From contig NZ_JGYG01000013.1 in NCBI RefSeq assembly GCF_000740795.1, positions 1 through 64,000 on the forward strand: a stretch of 64,000 bases of DNA, given 5' to 3'. The position numbers were made by a program, and so were the translations under genes. Positions 1 to 8,263 of this stretch are shown one piece after another (position 1 is the first letter of the stretch; every line of letters starts with the position of its first letter). The notes beneath the pieces were generated by a model. It saw only the letters and a program-made list of their open reading frames with translations, did no database searches and had not been told where the DNA came from. Source of the DNA: Haematobacter massiliensis. GTDB taxonomy: Bacteria > Pseudomonadota > Alphaproteobacteria > Rhodobacterales > Rhodobacteraceae.

Positions 1-1418
1 ACATTGCCCCCCCGCGGCTGGGAGATACGGGCGCTTTTGGCACCATCGACGGATTTCAGCAGCAGGCCCGCCAGCCCCCCCTTGCTCATGTTGCTGTTCG
101 GCCGTTCCGTCTCGCTGTTGGAGATGGTGACCTTCGGCCCCGCCACGCTGACAACGGTGCGGATGCGGGTGATCAACGGCAGGTCGAGGCTTTCATGCGG
201 GGTGCGGTACCGCGCGAGGCTTTCTTCCGTCTCCACGTAATACTGGCCGAGGATGTTGCCGCCCGCGGGGGAGCTTTGCCCCCGGTCCCCGATGATGAAC
301 CCTGAGAGATCCGCCCCCGCCCAGTGCTGCTCGAGATAGACCATGGGGAACATGAAGGACCACAGCCCCCCGTTCGGGCCGAGATCGAGACCGCGGACCT
401 GAATGCCCCATGAAATCACCGCCCGCACCGCGCGCCTGACCTGCTCGGGGCTGCCGGCATCGGTCCACAGGAGGGGCAGGATCGCGGCCTGCATCGCCGC
501 GACCTCCCGCCCGTAGTTGCTGTCCATCACCCCCGTGCCATAGGGCATGTATTCCCGGTAACCGCCCTGCTCCGCGCCGTTTCCCGGAATGGTGTTCGTG
601 CCGAGCGAGGCCTGAAACTTCTCCGCCCGCGCCAGATAAGCCTCAAGGTCGCGCGGCGGGCGGGTGCCGGCGGCGGAGCGGCGCGGAAGGGCGCGCAGGA
701 TGTGATCCACATCCACCCGCTCCAGAACGATGGGCGCCACCGCCGCCCGGTTCACGGGGGGCGCGAAGTCGTTGGGCCCGGGCAGCGTGTCGCCGATCAT
801 CAGGCCGAAATATTCGTCCACCAGCGACGTGCCCGAGTCTCCGGCGCGGCGGATATGGGACCGGGCCGCCACCAGGATGTCCCCCCGCCGCATCTCGAGC
901 GGGAACTGCGCCACCGCCTCGGGCTGATGCATGGCGTTGATACGGCCGTCCTGGGACTTGGCCCGCTGATCATATCCGCGGCGCTCCGGCCCCGGATTGA
1001 GCGTGGCGCCGTGGATCGTCCGGCCATAGGCATCGGTCGTCGTCGCAGGGCTGCGCGACACGATGCGCACGATACCGCCCGCAGGCGGTACGATGACGGC
1101 CTGACGCTGCGGGTCCGACGTATAGCCGATCTGCGATCCTTCCGGCATCAGACCCGATATCTGGACCGTCCCGTCGGACGAGCTGACGGTGAAGGTCTCC
1201 GTCGGCTCCGGCGTCACGACCTGCCCGGAAGGGGGGGAGGCGGCCGCGGGACGCGTCATCGGCAGCGCGACAAGGGCGGTGGCCAGCAGGGCGCATAGCA
1301 AGGTCGCGGGAAGCAGGCGGAGGGCCGAGGTGCCCCGTTTTCCCGGCGGCGAGCGGTGCCTCGCCCGGGAAAGGGCATGGATCGTCGCCCGGCGGCGGGG
1401 GAAGGCAGGGAGGATCAT
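1..1418 (-). CDS. Exported protein of unknown function (3' end off the left edge)
   Basis: An uninterrupted minus-strand frame begins at the ATG at 1418 and is still open at base 1, giving at least 472 residues. Residues about 32-60 form a hydrophobic stretch (LRLLPATLLCALLATALVAL, then ending in AAA before SPPSG) that looks like a signal peptide or anchor behind a long arginine-rich start. The rest is soluble and mixed, with no family I recognise. It lies downstream of parB on the same strand, separated by 390 bp that hold two partition-type palindromes and a degenerate third. Codon use matches the GC-rich neighbours. I cannot assign a function. Because the stop codon is outside the window, the true length is unknown. 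Confidence 0.7.
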   Translation of the reverse strand, partial: MILPAFPRRRATIHALSRARHRSPPGKRGTSALRLLPATLLCALLATALVALPMTRPAAASPPSGQVVTPEPTETFTVSSSDGTVQISGLMPEGSQIGYTSDPQRQAVIVPPAGGIVRIVSRSPATTTDAYGRTIHGATLNPGPERRGYDQRAKSQDGRINAMHQPEAVAQFPLEMRRGDILVAARSHIRRAGDSGTSLVDEYFGLMIGDTLPGPNDFAPPVNRAAVAPIVLERVDVDHILRALPRRSAAGTRPPRDLEAYLARAEKFQASLGTNTIPGNGAEQGGYREYMPYGTGVMDSNYGREVAAMQAAILPLLWTDAGSPEQVRRAVRAVISWGIQVRGLDLGPNGGLWSFMFPMVYLEQHWAGADLSGFIIGDRGQSSPAGGNILGQYYVETEESLARYRTPHESLDLPLITRIRTVVSVAGPKVTISNSETERPNSNMSKGGLAGLLLKSVDGAKSARISQPRGGN

Positions 1419-1650
1419 GGCGTCAGCGTCCGCATCTGGCGGCCCGGCGGGGAGCGGCAGGCCCGTCCGTCTGAGACTGACGCCTTGGGACGGCAATGCA
1501 AATCACTTTCCGATCCCGCCCAGAGCTCTGGCCCTGCGCAGGGGCCGCGCGCCACCCCCGGGGGAGCGGCCGGAAGGGCAGATGTGCAGGACCATCCTGT
1601 TTTCGCCCGATCCGTCACCGCTATTCGGGGCCGCTTCCCTCTCTGGCCAT

Positions 1651-1666
1651 GTTTCGCGCGCGAAAC
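1651..1666. other. parS: parS-like palindrome, copy 1
   Basis: The perfect palindrome GTTTCGCGCGCGAAAC fits GTTNNNNGCNNNNAAC, the consensus described for alphaproteobacterial repABC parS sites. Here symmetry extends to 20 bp (1649-1668). It is probably a ParB-binding partition site. Confidence 0.8.
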
Positions 1667-1707
1667 ATTCAGCTCCCTCAAGGGTGACACGCTCGGCCTT
1701 CCCACCT

Positions 1708-1723
1708 GTTTCGCTTGCGAAAG
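1708..1723. other. Degenerate parS-like site
   Basis: GTTTCGCTTGCGAAAG matches the parS-like palindrome at 13 of 16 positions; both central bases and the last base differ. It sits 41 bp after copy 1. It may be a weak or decayed binding site. Confidence 0.4.
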
Positions 1724-1794
1724 TCTGGCCCCCCGGATTTTTGGTCCCCGGGTGCCTGGCCCCTGGCCCCGAAGGCGAACACGAGCTCCCCCGT

Positions 1795-1810
1795 GTTTCG
1801 CGCGCGAAAC
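1795..1810. other. parS: parS-like palindrome, copy 2
   Basis: Perfect 16-bp copy GTTTCGCGCGCGAAAC located immediately beyond the parB stop codon. Confidence 0.8.
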
Positions 1811-1811
1811 G

Positions 1812-2951
1812 TCAGCCCTGCAGACGCAGCCATTCCGCGAGCCGGTCGCGGAGCGCCGGGGTCACTGCCGGGCCGCTGAGGACGATGCGCCTTGCGCCAC
1901 CCGTCATGGCAAGGCCGGGCAGGATCTCCTGTGCGGCGGTCTTCTGCCGGAGGGCGGATCGCGGTGCTTCGGCCCACCGGGCAAGAGTGGCCAGTTCCAT
2001 GGCCGGATCCGCGCTCTCCCCGCTGCTCAGAAGGCGGGCCAGAGCCACCCCTGCCTCCGGCTCCTCCGCCAGCCGTTGCGCCAGTTGCAGCCCCAGCCGC
2101 TCACCGATTGCTGCCGGGAAGCGGAGACTGCCATCCAGCGCGTCGTAGAGGTTGAGGAAGGAGCCGATCTTCGACCGCTTGGCCCGGCTCGCCGTGGCGT
2201 AAAGGCTGCGGAGCGCTTCTCCCCGATCAGCGAAGGCGCCCGCCTCCACCGCCTTGGCGGCGATGCGGGCCCGCTCGTAATAGCTCAGGCCCGCGCGGAT
2301 CTCGTTCTCCTCCACCATGGCGACATAGGCGGCGCCCGAGCTTTCGGGTGTCCGCAGCAGCGCCAGCACGGTTGCGAACCGCGCCTCCCCCGTTTCCGCA
2401 TGGAGCCGCCGGAGCGCGGAGAGCCGCCGCCAGCCGGAGATCAGGCCGTAGCGGCGCCCAGTTTCGGGAGCGGCATCGCGCGCGGCATCGCCTTGTCCCA
2501 TCACCCTGCCCCGGGTCTCGCCGTCTGCAGAACTGGGGTGCAGATCTGAACGGAAACCTTGGCCGAGGTCGATCACCTCCACCGGGGCGCGCTGGCCATG
2601 GAGGCGCAGGCTTTCCACCAGCGCGTCGAAATCCTCGCCATCGAAACTCACCCGGTCGCGCACCAGATGGCCGGTGTCGATGGTGTCGAGGGGCAGCGCC
2701 TCCACCATCCGTCCCGTGGCGCGGGCCTCCGCCACCTCTCCCGCCAGCGCCTCCAGCGCGGCGGTGGCCGCCGTCTCCGCCGCGATGCGGGAGATGGGGG
2801 GCGGGCGCGGCGCGGGGGCGGCGGGCGGGACGGGCGAAACAGCCCGGGAGGCCGGGCCGAAGGGCATGGATTTCGTCTCCAGCGGGCCCTCCGGCATATC
2901 GGCCGGATCAGGCTCGGCGGCGAAGGGCAGGGTGAGGCGCTTACGGGCCAT
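1812..2951 (-). CDS. parB: ParB/RepB-family partition protein
   Basis: This 379-residue protein is the likely centromere-binding protein of the replicon. Recognisable ParB features are the motif GLISGWRRLSALRRL (the ParB GxRR box), followed by VEENEIRAGLSYYERARI (the ENxxR box), then a basic helical region SRAKRSKIGSFLNLY suited to DNA binding. The N-terminal 60 residues are proline- and alanine-rich and probably disordered. A strong ribosome-binding site (GGAGGAG) precedes the ATG. It follows parA on the same strand after 334 bp, and partition-type palindromes lie on both sides of it. By family knowledge it would load on parS and stimulate the ParA ATPase. The family assignment is secure; binding to these palindromes is inference. 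Confidence 0.9.
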   Translation of the reverse strand: MARKRLTLPFAAEPDPADMPEGPLETKSMPFGPASRAVSPVPPAAPAPRPPPISRIAAETAATAALEALAGEVAEARATGRMVEALPLDTIDTGHLVRDRVSFDGEDFDALVESLRLHGQRAPVEVIDLGQGFRSDLHPSSADGETRGRVMGQGDAARDAAPETGRRYGLISGWRRLSALRRLHAETGEARFATVLALLRTPESSGAAYVAMVEENEIRAGLSYYERARIAAKAVEAGAFADRGEALRSLYATASRAKRSKIGSFLNLYDALDGSLRFPAAIGERLGLQLAQRLAEEPEAGVALARLLSSGESADPAMELATLARWAEAPRSALRQKTAAQEILPGLAMTGGARRIVLSGPAVTPALRDRLAEWLRLQG

Positions 2952-2973
2952 GAGACTCCTCCGGGTCAGGAAT

Positions 2974-2989
2974 GTTTCGCGCGCGAAAC
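2974..2989. other. parS: parS-like palindrome, copy 3
   Basis: Perfect 16-bp copy, with symmetry extending to 20 bp (2972-2991). It lies just upstream of the parB ribosome-binding site, so it could also act as an operator. Confidence 0.8.
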
Positions 2990-3213
2990 ATCAGGATTTG
3001 GTTGGGCTGCCCATGGCAGGCAGACCATGCGGGGCAGGCCCTGCTGGCGGGACGGCAGGACATGAGGACATCCCCGCCGGCTCTGGTCGGCTTCTGCCGG
3101 GCACCGGGGTTTGCCCCAGCCCGCCGCGACACATCCGGCGGCAAGCCGCCATGGGCCGCCATCCGGGCCGCATCGGGGCGGGCCAGCACCGGGATCACGC
3201 CGCTTGCGCCGGT

Positions 3214-3250
3214 CTGCAAAAGCTCCTGCAAAAGTCCCGGCCTGCAAAAG
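3214..3250. repeat. Three short CTGCAAAAG direct repeats
   Basis: CTGCAAAAG occurs at 3214-3222, 3226-3234 and 3242-3250, with spacings of 12 and 16 bp. It lies in the parA-parB gap next to a partition-type palindrome. No function is assigned. Confidence 0.5.
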
Positions 3251-3268
3251 CTCTGGACGACCCGAGAT

Positions 3269-3284
3269 GTTTCGCGCGCGAAAC
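3269..3284. other. parS: parS-like palindrome, copy 4
   Basis: Perfect 16-bp copy, with symmetry extending to 22 bp (3266-3287). The extended palindrome overlaps the parA stop codon. Confidence 0.8.
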
Positions 3285-3285
3285 A

Positions 3286-4674
3286 TCACTCGGCCGCCTC
3301 CCGCGACGCCAGTTCATCCCGCCGCCAGCAGCCCAGCAGCAGCTTCTTGAACACCGCATAGGTCGCGTCGAATGTCTCCCGTCCGCGGATATAGGTGTCG
3401 CGGTTGAAGTCGCGGTAATCGGCCTCGTAGATGCCGGCGACCTGCTCCCCCGCCTGGCCGATCAGCGCGGTGAACCCCTGGCGGGAGGGGGAGAGGGTAC
3501 GGCCCAGATAGGCCTGCATCAGCCCCGCCAGCTCTGCCTGCTGCGCGCCGTCGTAACGGGTGACCAATGCGCGCACCGCATCCCATTCGAAGGAAAGCTC
3601 CGGCCGCCCCAGCGCGCGGGCCGCCACATTCTCCCCCTCCTCGATGGAGGCGAAGGTGGAATGCAGCATGTCGAAGAACCGCCCCGTGGAATCGAACTCC
3701 AGGAAGGAGGCCCCCATCGGGACGAGCAGGATATCCGCCGCCGACAGCCCGTTGATCGTCAGGTAGCCGAGCGCGGGGGGCGTATCGAGAAAGACGAGAT
3801 CGTATTTCTCCAGCACCCCGTCTTCGGCGAGGCTTTCGGAGAGCGCGTCCCAGAGCTTCCAGCCGCGCGCGGCCATGCGCCAGACGGGGATCTGGAACTC
3901 GGCCCAGTAGAGGTTGAGCTGCGCGCCGATCAGGTCGATGTTTGGCCAGTGGGTCGGGCGGATCAGCTCTTCCGCCGTGACCTTCAGCGCGTCGTTCAGT
4001 GTGTCGTCGATCGGGATCGGCGCCTCCCCCCGGTCGATCCGCCCGGCATTGGAGACGCGCAGGTGGCGGGCATAGTGGCGGGCGAGCAGCGGAAAGACCG
4101 TGCCCCATTCATCCGCCACCTGACCACCGAAGATCGAGGTCATCGACCCCTGGCTGTCCAGATCGACCACCAGCACCCGGTAGCCGTCGAGCGCCGCCGA
4201 CATGGCCAGATGCGCGGCGGTGGAGGTCTTGCCGACCCCGCCCTTGAAGTTCGCGACCGCGACGATCTTGGCGGGCTGACCCTTCGGCCGGTAGGGCTGG
4301 TATTCCTTCGCGCGGGAGCCTTCGGCGGCGAAATGGGCGCGCAGCCTGAGCACCTCATCCAGCGTGAACCACTTGGCGCCACCCTCCGTCTCCGAGGCGC
4401 CCTGCGGCAGCTCGGGGTTCTGGCGCAGCACCCGGCGGAAATGCTGGGGCGCGACGGGGATCAGGTATCTGGTGATCTCCCAGGTGGAGAAGAGCCGGAG
4501 CCGTTTCTGCCCCTGCGCATCGAGACCCCGGCCCACCAGATCCTCCCGCCCGCGGGCACAGGCGGCGGCGATCTCGGCAAAGCCGCGGCTGGTCACCGGG
4601 GCGCCCAGTTCCGCCAGCGCCGCATCGGGCGAGATGTTGAAATAGGGAGGATCGGCCTCCGGTCCCGTGCTCAT
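3286..4674 (-). CDS. parA: ParA/RepA-type partition ATPase
   Basis: This 462-residue protein is a plasmid-type ParA with an N-terminal DNA-binding domain of about 140 residues before the ATPase core, as in RepA proteins of alphaproteobacterial partition systems. The deviant Walker A motif KGGVGKTS lies near residue 147, the second motif is LVVDLDSQG, and Walker B is LVFLDTPPALG. I prefer the ATG at 4674 to the one at 4680, because the ribosome-binding site GGAGG sits seven bases from the former and only one or two from the latter. It is divergent from rep, across an AT-rich presumed origin. By family knowledge it moves ParB-bound DNA along the nucleoid and its N-terminus often autorepresses the operon. 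Confidence 0.92.
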   Translation of the reverse strand: MSTGPEADPPYFNISPDAALAELGAPVTSRGFAEIAAACARGREDLVGRGLDAQGQKRLRLFSTWEITRYLIPVAPQHFRRVLRQNPELPQGASETEGGAKWFTLDEVLRLRAHFAAEGSRAKEYQPYRPKGQPAKIVAVANFKGGVGKTSTAAHLAMSAALDGYRVLVVDLDSQGSMTSIFGGQVADEWGTVFPLLARHYARHLRVSNAGRIDRGEAPIPIDDTLNDALKVTAEELIRPTHWPNIDLIGAQLNLYWAEFQIPVWRMAARGWKLWDALSESLAEDGVLEKYDLVFLDTPPALGYLTINGLSAADILLVPMGASFLEFDSTGRFFDMLHSTFASIEEGENVAARALGRPELSFEWDAVRALVTRYDGAQQAELAGLMQAYLGRTLSPSRQGFTALIGQAGEQVAGIYEADYRDFNRDTYIRGRETFDATYAVFKKLLLGCWRRDELASREAAE

Positions 4675-5232
4675 CTGCATCCCTCCGGCAGGTCTGCACC
4701 TGCCCCTTTCGCGCGGCGGTTATCCACCAATGTATCGCTTTTTTTAACACATATCACAAAACGCGGTACATGAAACATAAAAGCGAACACAGCCGATTTT
4801 TTCTCAGCAAATAAAGGGGTTCCGAAGGAGGGGCGCGCGCAATTTTTCGTTCATTTGTGGCGCGCTTGTCACGGCTTCAGCGGGGGGCGGTGTTAGGTAT
4901 GGAGTTATTTCATAGTTACGGGATCGCGCTCTCTCCGCAAAGCCCTGAATTCACGGGGTGAGCGGTGGCTCGCAGGCGCAGGAGTGAATCCGAAACCCCG
5001 TTTCTTCGACTCGGAAACCACGTCGCTCCGATTCCAATCCCACGCTCGGCGGGCCGCAGGATCTGCATCGCCCTCCCCCGCGGCGCTGGACGGAAGGACG
5101 CGCGCTTTCTAGGGTGTCACTGAAACCACGAAACGAGTCACCCCGTCAGAGGGGACCGGAGAGGGTCGGGCAGATGCGGAAGACAGGCGCGGCACAGGCT
5201 GCGGAACCGGGCGGCAGCCGGGGGCGGGGGGC
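4675..5232. other. Presumed replication origin and divergent promoter region
   Basis: This gap between the divergent parA and rep genes has the layout of a plasmid origin. A DnaA-box-like sequence TTATCCACC (one mismatch to TTATCCACA) lies at 4720-4728. It is followed at about 4735-4815 by the most AT-rich stretch of the first 5 kb, a plausible unwinding element and parA promoter. GAAACCACG occurs twice (5014-5022 and 5122-5130), but I could not find a regular iteron array. Origin function is inferred from layout. Confidence 0.5.
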
Positions 5233-6309
5233 ATGACGGCCGCCGGTTCCCGCCGCCGAAATCCCCCGCGAGCGGAGGGGCTGCCGGTGCCCAAAACTGT
5301 GCCCGCTGCGAGCCTTCCGGCCGAACTGCCGCGGGGCGGCTTCTTCGTGGCGGATATCTTCGATGCGCTGCCCAAGGACGATCTGGGGAGCATGGAGCAT
5401 CCGATGTTCTCGCTCTCCACCCGGCCGGACCTGCGCATCCTCGCCTATGCCCATAACGGGGTGGAGATCACGGTGACCCCCTCCGTCCGCGGCCTCGCCA
5501 CGATCCACGACAAGGACATCCTGATCTTCTGCGTGAGCCAGCTCATGGCCGCGATCAACGCCGGTCGCCCGGTGTCGCGGAGCCTCCGGCTCAAGGCGGC
5601 CGACCTGATGGCGGCCACGGGGCGGGAGGCGTCGGGCGACGGCTACCAGCGGCTCCGCGAGGCTTTCGAGCGGCTGGCGGGCACCCGCATCACCACCAAC
5701 ATGGTGACCGGAGAAACCGAGACGACCACCGGCTTCGGCATGATCGAGGCCTGGCAGATCGTGCGGCATAGCCGGGGCGGGCGGATGATCTCCGTCTCCG
5801 TCACCCTGTCGGACTGGCTCTACCGGGCCGTGCTGTCGAAATCGGTCCTGACGCTTTCGCGGGACTACTTCCGGCTCAGGAAGCCGCTGGAGCGGCGGGT
5901 CTATGAGCTGGCGCGCAAGCACTGCGGGCGGCAGCCGGAATGGCGGGTGTCGATCGAGGTGCTGCACAAGAAATCCGGTTCCGCCTCTCCCCGCCGGGTG
6001 TTCCGCAAGATGATCCGCGACATGATCGCCGCCGATACCCTGCCCGATTACACGCTGGCGGAGGAGGCGGGCGATGTGCTCCGCGTCACGCCGCGCGAGG
6101 TGGTGGAGCGGGCGCGCACGCCGCTCGGCGCGCCGCAGCTCACGCCCGAGGCGATCGAGGAGGCGCGGGCGCTGGCCCCCGGCTGGGATATCTATGCGCT
6201 GGAGGCGGACTGGCGGCGCTACTGGGCCGCGACCGGGCGGCCGCGGCTGGCCTCCGCCCGGAAGGCCTTCCTCGGCTATGTCCGGGCGCGGGCGGCGGAG
6301 AAGGGCTGA
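5233..6309 (+). CDS. repA: Plasmid replication initiator, RPA family
   Basis: This 358-residue protein resembles the RPA-type replication initiators (Pfam RPA) found on Rhodobacterales plasmids. Typical features are the early segment on the 'FFVADIFDALPKDDLGSMEHP' theme, followed by the core around residues 60-250 with SLRLKAADLMAATGR, the GDGYQRLREAFERLAGTRI stretch, and a second winged-helix-like half (LSRDYFRLRKPLERRVYELARKH). The C-terminal 100 residues are charged. Its divergence from parAB and proximity to AT-rich DNA support initiator function. The start is uncertain: the ATG at 5233 is preceded by G-rich sequence, and a GTG at 5289 is an alternative. No repC or repB is present, so this is not a repABC replicon. 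Confidence 0.85.
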   Translation: MTAAGSRRRNPPRAEGLPVPKTVPAASLPAELPRGGFFVADIFDALPKDDLGSMEHPMFSLSTRPDLRILAYAHNGVEITVTPSVRGLATIHDKDILIFCVSQLMAAINAGRPVSRSLRLKAADLMAATGREASGDGYQRLREAFERLAGTRITTNMVTGETETTTGFGMIEAWQIVRHSRGGRMISVSVTLSDWLYRAVLSKSVLTLSRDYFRLRKPLERRVYELARKHCGRQPEWRVSIEVLHKKSGSASPRRVFRKMIRDMIAADTLPDYTLAEEAGDVLRVTPREVVERARTPLGAPQLTPEAIEEARALAPGWDIYALEADWRRYWAATGRPRLASARKAFLGYVRARAAEKG

Positions 6310-6697
6310 CCCGATGTTTCGCGCGCGAAACATTCCCGAATCGTAGCTTCACGCGGACCGGTCTGTGGAGGGCAGGGCAGGCGGGGCGCGCCTCTCTCGC
6401 CGTAAACAATCCGCCGGATTCCGGGGGGCGGTTCTTTGCGGATCGGAAAACAGTCAGGCGAGTTTCCGAGGCATCTGCGGGGGGCAAGAAACGAAAAGGT
6501 TGTCTTTGTTACATAAGATCGCCTTCAGGTTGTTAAATTGTTGACGGAATGCACCTCAAAGATGCATTCGAGAGCCGGTATTAACCCTATTGTTGTAATT
6601 CTTTCAGTTTGTTACCTTGGTCTTGCTACTAAAAGTTGAATTAATGTTTTTCCGCTCCCCCAAAGCGGTCTGACGGCCCCAAACAATAAGGATCAAC
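6310..6697. promoter_or_regulatory. Gap with parS-like site and upstream region of the first VPLPA-CTERM gene
   Basis: No gene is seen. A perfect partition-type palindrome follows the rep stop. From about 6495 the sequence turns AT-rich, as expected for a promoter region, and carries a perfect 7-bp inverted repeat GAATGCA...TGCATTC (6547-6553 and 6563-6569, 9-bp loop), a possible regulator site. A good ribosome-binding site (AAGGA) precedes the next gene. Confidence 0.45.
6316..6331. other. parS: parS-like palindrome, copy 5
   Basis: Perfect 16-bp copy starting seven bases after the rep stop codon. Confidence 0.8.
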
Positions 6698-7198
6698 ATG
6701 AAACATCTTCTCGCGGCTGCGTTTCTTGCAGCACTCCCCGTCGCGGCTCCGGCGGTCACCATAACACCGGTTGCAGGCGAGCTGACTTCGGCCACCGACG
6801 TGCTCTCTCCGGGCGGCACGGTGGTCTTCAACGTCATCGTGGACAGCCCGATGACCTTCGACTTCAGTCTGGCCGGATCGGGCGATTTCACCGATCTGCT
6901 CGACGTGACCTTCTCCATCAACGGCGGTCAAGCCTATACCTGGAGCACCTTCGGCACCTTCTTCGGGCGTGCGCAGCTTGCCACCGCCGGCGGGACGCTG
7001 CCCAGCTTCACGACGTCGGAAGATTTCTACGTCACCTTCTTTGACGGCGTGGCGAGCCCGGTGGGCGTGACGCTCACCCTGATATCCGAGGCGGTGCCCC
7101 AGGTGCCGCTTCCGGCCGCCGGTTTTCTGCTGCTGGCCGGCCTTGGCGCGGCGGGTATCGTCTCCCGCACCCGCCGGTCGGACGCCAAAGCCGCCTGA
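6698..7198 (+). CDS. VPLPA-CTERM sorted surface protein 1
   Basis: This 166-residue protein has a clear signal peptide (MKHLLAAAFLAALPVAAPAV) and a short, beta-rich, acidic body. Its C-terminus is a complete VPLPA-CTERM tripartite signal: VPLPA, a hydrophobic helix (AGFLLLAGLGAAGIV), then a basic tail (SRTRRSDAKAA). Such proteins are substrates of exosortase D, which is encoded in this window at 58.4-60.0 kb. The body has no recognised domain. A perfect hairpin terminator follows, so the gene is probably transcribed alone. It lies between two partition-type palindromes, far from the exosortase. Confidence 0.88.
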   Translation: MKHLLAAAFLAALPVAAPAVTITPVAGELTSATDVLSPGGTVVFNVIVDSPMTFDFSLAGSGDFTDLLDVTFSINGGQAYTWSTFGTFFGRAQLATAGGTLPSFTTSEDFYVTFFDGVASPVGVTLTLISEAVPQVPLPAAGFLLLAGLGAAGIVSRTRRSDAKAA

Positions 7199-7219
7199 TA
7201 CCGGATTATCCTTGCCGGG

Positions 7220-7243
7220 AAAGGCCGCCTTCGGGCGGTCTTT
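7220..7243 (+). terminator. Hairpin terminator after the first VPLPA-CTERM gene
   Basis: A 10-bp stem (AAAGGCCGCC / GGCGGTCTTT, one G-U pair) with a TTCG loop lies 21 bp after the stop codon. Confidence 0.75.
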
Positions 7244-7253
7244 CCTTTCGGAT

Positions 7254-7269
7254 GTTTCGCGCGCGAAAC
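7254..7269. other. parS: parS-like palindrome, copy 6
   Basis: Perfect 16-bp copy and the last one seen in the window. It lies just beyond the terminator of the first VPLPA-CTERM gene. Confidence 0.8.
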
Positions 7270-7450
7270 AGGGTCGGATGAGCGCTCCGCACGGAGACAT
7301 GTCCTGCGCGCCGGACTGCGCGCGCCAGCAGCACCTGAACCAGCAGCCCCTGAAGATGTGAGACCAGCCGTTGGCCTGTCCGCCCCGCATGGCCGCTGCG
7401 GTATCAGGCGGATGCGGAATTCTTCCTGCCTCCATCCCCGGCCCGGCCTC

Positions 7451-7492
7451 CCGGCCAGCGTCTTCCGGCCAGCGTCTCCCGGCCAGCGTTTC
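7451..7492. repeat. Tandem 14-bp repeat, three units
   Basis: Three nearly identical units of the form CCGGCCAGCGTCTY run head to tail, followed by more degenerate copies to about 7515. Noncoding. Confidence 0.7.
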
Positions 7493-7574
7493 CCGACCAG
7501 CACCGGCCGGCCAGCGCCTGGAGCCCGATACCCGACCTGTACCCGACCTGGCGCTCCCGACCCTGCAGACCCCC

Positions 7575-7634
7575 GGCCTGTCAATCTCCGGGCTGTCGAT
7601 CTCCGGCCTGTCAATCTCCGGCCTGTCGATCTTC
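7575..7634. repeat. Tandem 15-bp repeat, four units
   Basis: Four 15-bp units of the form GGCCTGTCRATCTCC run head to tail with only a few substitutions. Units alternate between CAATC and CGATC versions, which suggests expansion of a 30-bp dimer. Noncoding. Confidence 0.75.
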
Positions 7635-7786
7635 TATGACATTTCCAGCTTCCCCCGCCGGCCTGTGACCGGGCAGCCTCTCTCCCGCCCAAGCCGAAGA
7701 ACGCGCCGCCAAAGCCCCTGCAACCGCTTGCACGCGGAGCGAACTTCCGGTTTCATGCGGGTGACCCTGTCAGCCGAGAACTCCCC

Positions 7787-8263
7787 ATGATGAAGAAGAG
7801 TGGCTCATCCCACAGCCCCAAAATTCTGGCCGTGGCATCAACGGGAGGGCACTGGGAGCAGCTCATGCAGATCGCCCCCGCCTTCGAGGGGGGGAGCGTC
7901 ACCTTTGCCTGCACCGACGCCCGCCAGGCGGAGCATTACGATCTGCCCGCCTTTCTTTCGCTCCGGGATTACAACCAGAACGAACCGCTGAAGATGCTGC
8001 GCGGTCTGGGGGAGACCTTCGTTCTGGTCAGCCGGCTGAAACCGGATGTGATTCTGTCCACCGGCGCCGCTCCCGGGCTTCTTTGCCTGCTCTGGGGCCG
8101 GGTCTTCGGGGCGAAGACCATCTGGATCGACAGCATCGCCAATTCCGAGAAGCTGTCGTTGAGCGGCAAGCTGGCCCGAAAATTCTGTCACGTGACCCTG
8201 ACACAATGGGAGCATCTGGCGCAAAAGGAGAGCCAGCCGGCCTACTGGGGAAGCGTCATATGA
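7787..8263 (+). CDS. Alg14/PssD-like glycosyltransferase subunit
   Basis: This 158-residue protein matches the Alg14-type membrane half of split GT28 glycosyltransferases, as in PssD and Cps14F-type subunits. The early motif LAVASTGGHWEQLMQI is typical of the family, and the middle carries PDVILSTGAAPGLLCLL. The catalytic half is the next gene, whose start overlaps this stop codon by four bases (ATGA), indicating coupled translation and a stable complex. In rhizobia the equivalent PssD-PssE pair adds glucuronate to the lipid-linked sugar, and a UDP-glucose dehydrogenase lies 3.3 kb downstream here. The donor sugar is therefore a reasonable but unproven guess. Confidence 0.85.
   Translation: MMKKSGSSHSPKILAVASTGGHWEQLMQIAPAFEGGSVTFACTDARQAEHYDLPAFLSLRDYNQNEPLKMLRGLGETFVLVSRLKPDVILSTGAAPGLLCLLWGRVFGAKTIWIDSIANSEKLSLSGKLARKFCHVTLTQWEHLAQKESQPAYWGSVI

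Larger units (their letters stand above)
1419..1811. other. Gap downstream of parB with partition-type sites
   Basis: No convincing gene is seen. The stretch holds two perfect copies of the 16-bp palindrome (1651-1666 and 1795-1810), a degenerate copy (1708-1723), and C-rich, loosely repetitive sequence at about 1725-1770. One perfect copy ends one base before the parB stop codon. Confidence 0.6.
2952..3285. other. parA-parB spacer with partition-type sites
   Basis: No gene is seen. The 334-bp gap carries two perfect palindromes, one at each end (2974-2989 and 3269-3284), and a short array of three CTGCAAAAG repeats at 3214-3250. A gap this long is unusual within a parAB operon and may carry the centromere. 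Confidence 0.6.
7270..7786. other. Repeat-bearing gap before EPS block 1
   Basis: No convincing gene is seen. The stretch is dominated by two short tandem arrays (7451-7492 and 7575-7634), described separately, and ends at the start of the Alg14-like gene. Confidence 0.5.

Noticed and set aside
2674-4773. 699-residue plus-strand open frame
   Set aside because: It is antisense to parA and parB, its translation has no family features, and GC-rich DNA makes such long antisense frames common.
4898-5232. Iteron array for the replication initiator
   Set aside because: Only a 9-bp repeat (GAAACCACG) occurs twice about 110 bp apart; no regular array of direct repeats could be found by eye.
1812-6309. 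repABC operon
   Set aside because: The partition sites fit the repABC consensus, but the initiator is RPA-like, divergent from parAB, and no repC is present.
7451-7634. CRISPR array
   Set aside because: Units are 14-15 bp, contiguous with no unique spacers, and there are no cas genes.
7358-7639. Pentapeptide-repeat-like frames over the tandem repeat
   Set aside because: The repeated peptide pattern is just the 15-bp repeat read as codons in several frames; no start signal or family support.
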